A stretch of 13,259 bases of DNA from DSAR01 sp034437315. Lineage in GTDB: Bacteria > Chloroflexota > Anaerolineae > B4-G1. Below the pieces are notes generated by a model that saw nothing but the letters and a program-made list of their open reading frames with translations, was not told the origin of the DNA and did not search any database. The stretch lies in contig DAOTUC010000246.1 in NCBI GenBank assembly GCA_034437315.1, forward strand, positions 1 through 13,259, written 5' to 3'. Positions 7,557 to 13,259 of this stretch are shown piece after piece (positions within the stretch are counted from its first letter, which is position 1; the number at the start of each line of letters is the position of its first letter). The position numbers and the translations under genes are program-made.

Positions 7557-7585
7557 ACTATACCTTCTTGTCGTTTGCTTGTCAA
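7557..7585 (-). promoter_or_regulatory. near-consensus sigma70 promoter for the kinase operon leader
   Basis: On the minus strand TTGACA (7580-7585) is followed by 17 bp and TATAGT (7557-7562): a perfect -35 and a 5-of-6 -10 at ideal spacing. It reads toward the fragment at 7496, the membrane relic, the kinase and the regulator. A dyad GTTTG-CTTGT-CAAAC (plus strand 7573-7587) covers the -35 and could be an operator. The predicted leader to the first ATG is about 55 nt. Confidence 0.75.
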
Positions 7586-7602
7586 ACACCGCTCCGCCAG
7601 GC

Positions 7603-7646
7603 AGGCCTGTCTGCGTGCGACGCACAGGCAGGCGGCAGACAGGCCT
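7603..7646. repeat. palindromic copy of the CAGGCAGGCGGCAGAC repeat
   Basis: AGGCCTGTCTGC (7603-7614) and GCAGACAGGCCT (7635-7646) form a perfect 12-bp inverted repeat. The loop holds the GACGCACAGGCAGG core and an inner GTGC-GAC-GCAC stem. Positions 7619-7640 match 595-616 over 22 bases. A further small palindrome CAGACAGTCTG follows at 7651-7661. It is the third copy of the dispersed core in the window, placed directly upstream of the kinase-operon promoter. Confidence 0.75.
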
Positions 7647-7776
7647 AAAGCAGACAGTCTGATGACGCCATTCTCCTTGGCCTAGGACGCGCTGGCGCGG
7701 ATCGATGTGGGCGCTTTGGGTGATCATGGGGCTGTCCTACCAGTCGCGGCAACCCGACCCCCAGCGAGCGCTCGGT

Positions 7777-7792
7777 GACCTTGCGCAAGGTC
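7777..7792. repeat. 16-bp perfect palindrome
   Basis: GACCTTGCGCAAGGTC is identical to its own reverse complement. It stands alone in the intergenic region 7586-8009, with no promoter or start codon next to it that I can see. It could be a dimeric regulator site or chance. The rest of 7586-8009 outside the named repeats and hairpins shows no supported gene. Confidence 0.45.
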
Positions 7793-7863
7793 GATAGGGT
7801 TTGGAAGATCGGCGAAGTCAGATTCGCTGAGTAAGCTTGATCATGTAGGTGCCAGACAAAGAG

Positions 7864-7907
7864 AGGACTCCGCAGAGCGGCCTCAATGGCGCTGGCGGAG
7901 TCCTTTT
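7864..7907 (+). terminator. strong hairpin terminator, possibly bidirectional
   Basis: AGGACTCCGC (7864-7873) and GCGGAGTCCT (7895-7904) form a perfect 10-bp stem with an inner AGCG/CGCT pair (7876-7879, 7890-7893), followed by TTTTCTTC on the plus strand. On the minus strand it is preceded by AAAA and followed by CTCTTTG, so it could also act there as a backup to the hairpin at 7965-8003. No plus-strand gene ends upstream of it. Confidence 0.65.
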
Positions 7908-7964
7908 CTTCATCTGTCATCCGTTGACTGAATATGTAGTACAGAGACTGGAGCAAGAGAGCAA

Positions 7965-8003
7965 AGCCAACTACTACCGGGTTTCAGCCGGTAGCAGTTG
8001 GCT
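7965..8003 (-). terminator. terminator of the large surface protein gene
   Basis: AGCCAACTACTACCGG (7965-7980), a 7-nt loop and CCGGTAGCAGTTGGCT (7988-8003): a 16-bp stem with one mismatch. It begins 7 bp past the stop codon of the 8010-12920 gene on the minus strand, and TTTGCTCT follows. Position and stem strength make it a convincing transcript end. Confidence 0.8.
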
Positions 8004-8009
8004 TCTCGT

Positions 8010-11000
8010 TTAGCTATTGCGCATCACCAGCGGCAGGTAGATGTACGTCTCGGCCGATATCACCTCGAAACTGACCGGGGCGCCCATTGGACCGGATATC
8101 CCCTGATCAGAGGTGATGACTTGATAGGTCTCGTTGGTGATGGTCAGACCGGCCGTGAGCGGCAGCGTCGCCGTGAACTGCACCGTCGCCGTCCCGCCCG
8201 CCGGGATGGTATCCACCACCCACCAGAGGTATGGAAGCTCCAGCGTGCCCTCTCCGATCACGGTGGCGTCGGTTAGATACTCAGGGATGGTGTCGCTGAC
8301 GACCACGCCGGTGGCGACCTCGTTGCCCACGTTGGTCACGGTGATGGTGTAGGTCACGACCTCCCCCGCCACGCGGCTGCTCTCGTAGACCTTGCCGATC
8401 TCGAACACGGGATTGAGGATGGTAACGGGCAGCCGGAACACGTTGTTCTCCCAGTCGACCTCGACGTCGTCAGGGCTGTCCCCGTAGGCCTCGATCACGT
8501 TGGTGAGCACGTCGCCGCTCTCGACGGTGTCCGTGATCTGAACCACCAGGTCGAACTCCCAGCGCGAGTTGGACCACATCGGCCCCCAGCTCCACGCCAG
8601 GACGTTATCCTCCTGGGTCTCGGGTTGCCAGTTGACGTTCCAGGGAGCGGTGGCTCGCACGAATGTCATCCCCGCCGGCAGCGTGTCGGTGATGTGGCTC
8701 TCGTACTGGTCGTCGCCGCTCCACGGATTTTGGTTGCGGTTGCCGAAGGCGACGGTGAAGGTGACAATCTCGCCGGGCTTGGGCACGCCACCGCTGAGCC
8801 ACTTCTCGACGTAGACGTCGGGGCCGGTGTAGGCCACCTCGGTGTCAACGTTGTCGGCAGTATCGACGTCCTCGGGCCAGGGCGCCTCGACGGTGTTGGT
8901 GAAGCGCAGCCCCTGCACGCCCTGGATCGCCTCGTCCAGGTCCACCCAGAAGCCGAAGTGAGCCGTGCCGCCGGGGCCAAGATTATCCGTCTCGACGACG
9001 AACTGGCGGTTCTCCGCGTCATGGGTCTCCGTGAAGCGCGGCCCGTGGCCGACCCACAGGTTCCCGTCGGAGGTGGTGGAGATGGGGTAGGTGTCGGTGA
9101 CACAGATGCTGCTCATATTCGTCGTGCCCACGTTCTTGACGTAGATCCCGTAGAAGATGCGCTGCTCATCCTCCCAGCGGTAGTACTTGTCCACCCGCAG
9201 GTTGGGGCCGGTCCCGTGGACTGACTCAACCCAGGTGTTGGCGTTGTCATCGTACCGATCCTCCCCGGGCAGGGCGTTGATCTCGACGGTGTTGGTCAGC
9301 ACCGTGCCAACCGGCGCGTCGCTCTCAACATCCAGCGCCACGCCGAGATCGTCGTTTTGGCCGCCCAGCAGGGTGCCGAGGTCCCAGACCACGTAGTCGT
9401 CGGTGACCTGCGTGGGCGTGACGGGTACCTCGCCGTAGTCGGTCCAGCGCCAGGAGCGGGCGAAGGTCGTGCTCACGGGCAGGGTATCGGTGATCAGCAC
9501 GTCATCCACCGGGACGTTGCTGTAGTTTTGGTATTGAATCTGGTAACCGATCTCATGACCGGGCACCAGCTGGCCAAACTCAAACTCTTTGCTGACCCCA
9601 AGGTTGACGTGGGGACTGCCCACTTGCGTGCACCAGGTGATCTCGTCGTCGCCGCTTGTCTGATCGCTGGTGGAGGTGATGACGGCGGTGTTGCAGATCT
9701 CGTCTCCCGGTTCGGCGCCGCTCAGGCGGACGCGCAGGTAGACCTGGCTGCATTGGTTGGCGGGGACCGAGGGATGGGTGAGCGCCAACTGGTGATCGCT
9801 GCTGTCCAACACCTGCCAGCCGGGACGCTGCGCCCACCAGGACTGGAGCGTCACCGACGCGGGCAGCGTGTCCGTGAGCACGACGTCGTTGCTGGCCGTC
9901 GAACCATTGTTGCAGACGTTGACGTAGTAGACGAAGTCGTAGTCCGGGGCCGGGTCGCCCGTCCAGGCGCCTTTGTTCACGCCCAGGCGCGTGTCGTTGG
10001 CCTGCACCGTCCCGCTCCACTGGCTTTCCAGTTCCTGTGGATGTCCTTCTTCGTAGGTGGTCGTGGCCATCTGGACGGTGTTGGTGACCGGGGCCCCTTC
10101 GGCGGCCGTGACTTCGACGAAGACGTCGAAGGCGGCGTAGGTTTGGGTCGGCACGGCGCCCAGTTGCCAGACGAGGGGATCGCCCGGCGCGCCTGTGCCG
10201 GTGTGAGAGAGACCGGTCGTGTCGGTAAGGTAGGTCATGCCGCCCAGCAGCGTGTCGGTGATGACCACGTGCTCGGCCTCTCCTTCGCCATTGTTCCAGT
10301 ATTCGATGGTGAAGGCGAAGTTGCCGCCTGCGGCAGGGCTGCCGTCGGCGCGCTTATTGATGCGCAAGTTGGGCGCTGGATCGCGGAAGACGTTGATCAC
10401 CCGGTCGCCATCCGGCTCGACGTACATCACGGCCACGTCCCAGCCGGGCTGGATGTCCACCCGGCCATCGAAGTTGCACTCGTAGCTTCCCCCGTCGGCC
10501 TCGGCCATCGTGTTGATGGACGATTGAGGCCCGTGCCACACGTTGCACTCTACGGTGAGCGAGAGGGGCGCGAACCAGTCGGCGTTGATGGCGCCGGAGA
10601 TAAAGTTGGCTTCGGTATCCAGGTTGCCGGTGATTTCGCCGACCTGGATGGTGTTGGTGTAGCCGTCGTCGGAGCGGAAATGGACCTGGTCGCCGGCCGC
10701 GATATCGGGCTGTTGGGGTGTCCAGTCCTCCCGATCGGTTTGGAACCCAGATCGTCCCCATCCGCCGCCGGGCGTCGTGTTTATGGTGGCGTTGGCGTCC
10801 ACGCCATCGGTGACGGTGATCCAGAAGGTGCGACCGGCCAGGTAGTCGCCGCCCACCCAATCGTGGCCGTAGTTCACGCGCATCTGGGGCCACGTCAGGT
10901 CGCGGCGCACCTGGTTGCCGCTGGGGGCCTGGTAAGTGACGGCCAGGCGGTCGCCATATCGAACGTCCTGGTCAAAATATGACCAGTCTACTGCATAGCC

Positions 11001-12920
11001 ATCCACTGGGATGAAACGACCGTCCCAGTTAGGCCACTCTCCATACTCGGCAAAGAGCAACGCTTTGGGCCCTTCGCCCCAGATCATATCTGTCACATGA
11101 TTGGCCTGGATGGTGAGTGTGGGTACCTGCATACCGGCGGTCCAGCCGCTCTCGCTGGTGACGGTGACCCAGTGACCGGTCTGGATCCGGTACTCGCCGA
11201 AGTCGTCAAGCCAGAAGCGCCAGGGATTGTCGTTGCGGTCGTTGTTGGTGGAAGCTAGGGAGAGGCCTCCGGCATCGTAGAGCGTGGCAGTGACAACCTC
11301 GTTGGCGTTGGGCGCCACACCCTCCACGCCGTGGGAGGGATTGACCTGGAAGTAATGCACTTCCTGCTGGATGCGGGTGGTGAAATTGTTAGCGTCGAAG
11401 TGTTCAACCTGCACAGTGCAACCGTCGCGCAGGTCGAAGCCTGTGAAAGTAGCCGTGAAGGGAGAGCTAACCGATTCTACTATCCCCATCTGGCTGTGGA
11501 CCGGGTAATGCCAACCCTGCCATTGTTGGGCCCATGCCAACACCTGACCGGGATCGGCCTCGCCGGTCACGCGGTCGCTTGTGGTATCGACATTGAAATC
11601 AAGATCAGCCACCGTCATCACCCCGGTCCAGCCGCCGTTCTCCAGCGTGATCACGTCGCCAGCGGAGAGGTCCACGCCATCGAACTGGTGAGCGATGCGG
11701 CTTGCCCCCAACGCGGTCGTTTCCGTGTGTACGTGAGTATCCGGGTCGTGGTAGAGTGTCAAGGTGTAGGGGGTATCGGGAATGTAGCCGTTCCCTTCGA
11801 TGCTATTCGACTCAGGAAGGGCGACAATTTGCGGCGCGTGGGTGCTCAGCAGTATCTCATTCCCTTCGTCGTCGGCGAAAGCCGGGTACACGGCGTCGCT
11901 GGCCTTCAGGTCGTAGCCGGTGAAGGTGGCGGTGTAGTTGCCGGATCCATCGGCCACAGTCGAAGTCTCGCCGTAGTCGCCCCGTCGCCAGTCCATAGCC
12001 CAGACCCGCACCGCCTCGTTGGGCGGGCAATTGCCGGTCACCCGATCGTTCTCCACGTCCACGTAGGCGGTCAGGTTGCTGACCAGGGTGGTGATGACCG
12101 TGCCGCCGCCCAGGTCCACTTCGACCACATCGCCCGGTTCGACGTCGATGTTGAAGACAATGTAATCTCCGTGGGGCCAGTTGGCAAAAGCGGTGCTGGA
12201 CCAGCGCACCTCGTCGGTCTGGGTCACGTAGACCGTCGCCGTGATCGTTTGCCCGGGGGTGGTGTAGCCCATCAGGTACGAGAAGGTGTCCACGTTGAAA
12301 ACGTTCTGGGGATAGACGTAATCCTGTACAGTGTTGGAACCCACCGGGACCTCTACGCGGGCGTATTGATGGGGGCCCAGATCGTTGTTGAGAGTGGCGG
12401 TGAAGACTCCCGATCCATCGATGGTGGCAGTGACCTGGGGACCGAAATCGAGGCTGGTGGGCCAGGCCCACATGCCCATAGTGACGGTGACCGGCGTTCC
12501 ATCACTGACACCTTCAATGGCGCCCACCACGCGATCATTCAGCACGTCGATCCGACCGGTGATGGTCACCGGCGAGAGCGTCGCTTCCAGCGCGCCGTTG
12601 ACGTAGACCTCGAAGACATCGTCTCCACCGACACTCTCCGGCCGGCCGCTGCCGCGCCAGAGCGGGGTCCAGAAGAAGCCTGCCCCGTCGGCCTCGGCGG
12701 CGCCGTAGACCGTGGGATCGTCAGTCAGGGTTATCGTGATCGTGTCACCCGGCGTCACCATGCCCCAGACGGCGTCGTAAGCCATATCGAGGGTGAAGCC
12801 TGGGTTGACGTCCTGGGTCTCGGCGGCTGAGTGGGGCGTCATAGCCCATAACAACCCCAATGTCAGCGCCAGTCCAAACATAATTGCGCCAAATGTTCTG
12901 AGTAAATTGAGCTCTTTCAT
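8010..12920 (-). CDS. 1636-residue exported repeat protein: five ~160-aa repeats, six DUF11 repeats, YLPLVMRN tail
   Basis: ATG 12918-12920 lies behind AAGGTAGGA. A signal peptide (~1-33, cleavage plausible after SAA) leads to five units with a recurring DRVTG-like strand whose key residue falls at D129, D292, D449, N607 and N772. Each unit holds a PxxxVTxTLYD strand, a GDxV strand and an ADGSGxYTATFxGxDL strand, so each is probably two beta-sandwich halves. Six DUF11 repeats follow, starting near 851, 979, 1107, 1241, 1369 and 1506 (LGVNK, YTITVTNVGN, VVVSDTIP types). The second repeat (979-1106) is Cys-rich and may be disulfide-bonded. The protein ends in YIYLPLVMRNS (1626-1636) with no LPXTG or C-terminal membrane helix. 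DUF11 proteins are typically extracellular, in adhesion or surface layers; that role here is inference. It is monocistronic, with its own terminator. Confidence 0.92.
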   Translation of the reverse strand: MKELNLLRTFGAIMFGLALTLGLLWAMTPHSAAETQDVNPGFTLDMAYDAVWGMVTPGDTITITLTDDPTVYGAAEADGAGFFWTPLWRGSGRPESVGGDDVFEVYVNGALEATLSPVTITGRIDVLNDRVVGAIEGVSDGTPVTVTMGMWAWPTSLDFGPQVTATIDGSGVFTATLNNDLGPHQYARVEVPVGSNTVQDYVYPQNVFNVDTFSYLMGYTTPGQTITATVYVTQTDEVRWSSTAFANWPHGDYIVFNIDVEPGDVVEVDLGGGTVITTLVSNLTAYVDVENDRVTGNCPPNEAVRVWAMDWRRGDYGETSTVADGSGNYTATFTGYDLKASDAVYPAFADDEGNEILLSTHAPQIVALPESNSIEGNGYIPDTPYTLTLYHDPDTHVHTETTALGASRIAHQFDGVDLSAGDVITLENGGWTGVMTVADLDFNVDTTSDRVTGEADPGQVLAWAQQWQGWHYPVHSQMGIVESVSSPFTATFTGFDLRDGCTVQVEHFDANNFTTRIQQEVHYFQVNPSHGVEGVAPNANEVVTATLYDAGGLSLASTNNDRNDNPWRFWLDDFGEYRIQTGHWVTVTSESGWTAGMQVPTLTIQANHVTDMIWGEGPKALLFAEYGEWPNWDGRFIPVDGYAVDWSYFDQDVRYGDRLAVTYQAPSGNQVRRDLTWPQMRVNYGHDWVGGDYLAGRTFWITVTDGVDANATINTTPGGGWGRSGFQTDREDWTPQQPDIAAGDQVHFRSDDGYTNTIQVGEITGNLDTEANFISGAINADWFAPLSLTVECNVWHGPQSSINTMAEADGGSYECNFDGRVDIQPGWDVAVMYVEPDGDRVINVFRDPAPNLRINKRADGSPAAGGNFAFTIEYWNNGEGEAEHVVITDTLLGGMTYLTDTTGLSHTGTGAPGDPLVWQLGAVPTQTYAAFDVFVEVTAAEGAPVTNTVQMATTTYEEGHPQELESQWSGTVQANDTRLGVNKGAWTGDPAPDYDFVYYVNVCNNGSTASNDVVLTDTLPASVTLQSWWAQRPGWQVLDSSDHQLALTHPSVPANQCSQVYLRVRLSGAEPGDEICNTAVITSTSDQTSGDDEITWCTQVGSPHVNLGVSKEFEFGQLVPGHEIGYQIQYQNYSNVPVDDVLITDTLPVSTTFARSWRWTDYGEVPVTPTQVTDDYVVWDLGTLLGGQNDDLGVALDVESDAPVGTVLTNTVEINALPGEDRYDDNANTWVESVHGTGPNLRVDKYYRWEDEQRIFYGIYVKNVGTTNMSSICVTDTYPISTTSDGNLWVGHGPRFTETHDAENRQFVVETDNLGPGGTAHFGFWVDLDEAIQGVQGLRFTNTVEAPWPEDVDTADNVDTEVAYTGPDVYVEKWLSGGVPKPGEIVTFTVAFGNRNQNPWSGDDQYESHITDTLPAGMTFVRATAPWNVNWQPETQEDNVLAWSWGPMWSNSRWEFDLVVQITDTVESGDVLTNVIEAYGDSPDDVEVDWENNVFRLPVTILNPVFEIGKVYESSRVAGEVVTYTITVTNVGNEVATGVVVSDTIPEYLTDATVIGEGTLELPYLWWVVDTIPAGGTATVQFTATLPLTAGLTITNETYQVITSDQGISGPMGAPVSFEVISAETYIYLPLVMRNS

Positions 12921-13021
12921 CTTTTTCCTACCTTTCTGTTAGGGCCTAATTGATAGTCAGCTTACATGTATCTTCTTGGTTCTGGCTATTCCAAATAGGC
13001 TTTGTCACAAACAAAATTGAA

Positions 13022-13046
13022 CAGGGTGAAATCACCGAACTGTCAA
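13022..13046 (-). promoter_or_regulatory. weak candidate promoter for the large surface protein gene
   Basis: On the minus strand a perfect TTGACA (13041-13046) lies 120 bp before the start. The best -10 (TTCAAT, 4 of 6) sits 19 bp downstream, which is long. A dyad GGTGA-AA-TCACC (13025-13036) fills the spacer and could be an operator. The rest of 12921-13076 shows nothing else I can support. Confidence 0.3.
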
Positions 13047-13076
13047 ATCCTCGACCTCCTTTCTCTCTGCTCAGAT

Positions 13077-13169
13077 CTAAGTGAATGCGGCTAGCGCTGC
13101 AACGAGGCTTTGAGCCAAGTCAGACTTCAGAAGTTCACCCACCTTCACTTTTGACTTCGAGTATGTCAT
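13077..13169 (-). CDS. 30-codon divergent small ORF
   Basis: ATG (13167-13169) follows GGAG with 8-bp spacing inside one arm of the inverted repeat. The frame reads MTYSKSKVKVGELLKSDLAQ, then SLVAALAAFT, and stops at TAG 13077-13079. The N-terminal half is Lys-rich and the C-terminal half hydrophobic. I do not recognise it. It may be a truncated gene, a real small protein, or a frame opened by chance because the repeat arm carries a start signal. Confidence 0.35.
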   Translation of the reverse strand: MTYSKSKVKVGELLKSDLAQSLVAALAAFT

Positions 13170-13172
13170 AAT
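13144..13172 (+). promoter_or_regulatory. candidate promoter for the plus-strand gene at the right edge
   Basis: TTCACT (13144-13149, 4 of 6) and CATAAT (13167-13172, 5 of 6) are spaced 17 bp. The -10 overlaps the minus-strand ATG of the small ORF. Predicted transcription starts near 13180, within or just after the left arm of the inverted repeat. Confidence 0.4.
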
Positions 13173-13216
13173 AGATTCTCCACAAGAAACCAGTAGACAA
13201 AGGAGAATCTGTTATG
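13167..13216. repeat. inverted repeat with a Shine-Dalgarno and ATG in each arm
   Basis: CATAATAGATTCTCC (13167-13181) and GGAGAATCTGTTATG (13202-13216) are reverse complements over 14 of 15 bases, 20 bp apart. Read outward, each arm is GGAGAATCT(A/G)TTATG, a ribosome binding site with a start codon. In a plus-strand RNA the arms would pair and hide the GGAG. Confidence 0.85.
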
Positions 13217-13259
13217 CACGAACAATTATGTCGCAAATTAACAAACGAACTACAAAGAA
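13214..13259 (+). CDS. partial gene, first 15 codons only
   Basis: ATG (13214-13216) follows AAAGGAG with ideal spacing and reads MHEQLCRKLTNELQR up to the window edge. Too little is present for a family call. Its low-GC codons differ from the GC-rich large genes to the left, which may mean a different origin such as an insertion element or island gene. Its binding site lies in the inverted repeat, so translation may be damped by RNA folding. Confidence 0.55.
   Translation, partial: MHEQLCRKLTNELQR

Noticed and set aside
7705..7797. Plus-strand 30-codon frame beginning MWALWVIMGLSYQS
   Set aside because: It looks faintly protein-like, but has no binding site or recognised family and is too short to support. 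At most it is a remnant.
7864..7907. T-box or other riboswitch terminator
   Set aside because: I found no T-box antiterminator sequence or other riboswitch core upstream, and no amino-acid-related gene follows.
7645..7956. Minus-strand 103-codon open frame in the gap before the surface protein terminator
   Set aside because: It runs through the 10-bp-stem terminator and the 16-bp palindrome, and has a Pro/Arg-rich tail and no family resemblance. The hairpins explain the sequence better.
9357..12830. Plus-strand open frames of 541 and 499 residues opposite the large surface protein
   Set aside because: They are mirror frames of the repeat protein (Gly/Val/Asp-rich nonsense) with no start signals or recognisable domains.

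Overview
The window most resembles an accessory stretch of a Gram-positive-type or monoderm-like, GC-rich bacterium, probably Chloroflexota (Anaerolineae-like). This is inferred from style, not from a marker gene. The hints are: secreted proteins built from DUF11 repeats ending in a YLPLVMRN tail; a lipoprotein with a PDxSLGxPxPG...YAQVxTPGYxI module; a NarL-type two-component pair; and palindromic intergenic repeats. No rRNA, tRNA or housekeeping gene is present. All long genes lie on the minus strand, and the only plus-strand gene is a 15-codon stub at the right edge.

Layout from left to right. Positions 1-881 hold no confident gene. They contain a possible 68-codon gene tail (1-207), two diverged ~155-bp direct repeats (207-361 and 597-757), and a cluster of 17-bp tandem units with a matching inverted arm (512-611). 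Position 882-2600 encodes a large lipoprotein with an Ig-like N-terminus, a PDASLG module and two PsbP-like halves. Positions 2681-3158 and 3421-3872 are tandem paralogs of the DUF3828 type. The second has a single-base frameshift, after which the reading frame continues intact to the expected end. Upstream of it lie a NarL/FixJ response regulator (3897-4547) and its sensor kinase (4544-6838), which overlap by ATGA.

Upstream of the kinase, 6852-7496 holds the broken remains of at least two other genes. These are a Rossmann-type N-terminus and a frameshifted polytopic membrane segment. They sit between a near-consensus sigma70 promoter (7557-7585) and the kinase, so the relics now appear to form the leader of the two-component operon. 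Positions 7586-8009 carry a palindromic repeat copy, a 16-bp perfect palindrome and two strong hairpin terminators. Position 8010-12920 encodes a 1636-residue exported protein with five ~160-residue repeats, then six ~130-residue DUF11 repeats, then the YLPLVMRN tail. At 13077-13259 a 15-bp inverted repeat carries a Shine-Dalgarno plus ATG in each arm, which opens two divergent reading frames.

A working picture (inference): the kinase senses an extracytoplasmic signal through a Cache-like domain between two membrane helices and phosphorylates the NarL-type regulator. The neighbouring secreted or lipid-anchored DUF3828 and PsbP-like proteins and the large surface protein are candidate partners or targets. 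Only the DUF3828 lipoprotein gene is close enough (24 bp) to be confidently in the same transcript.
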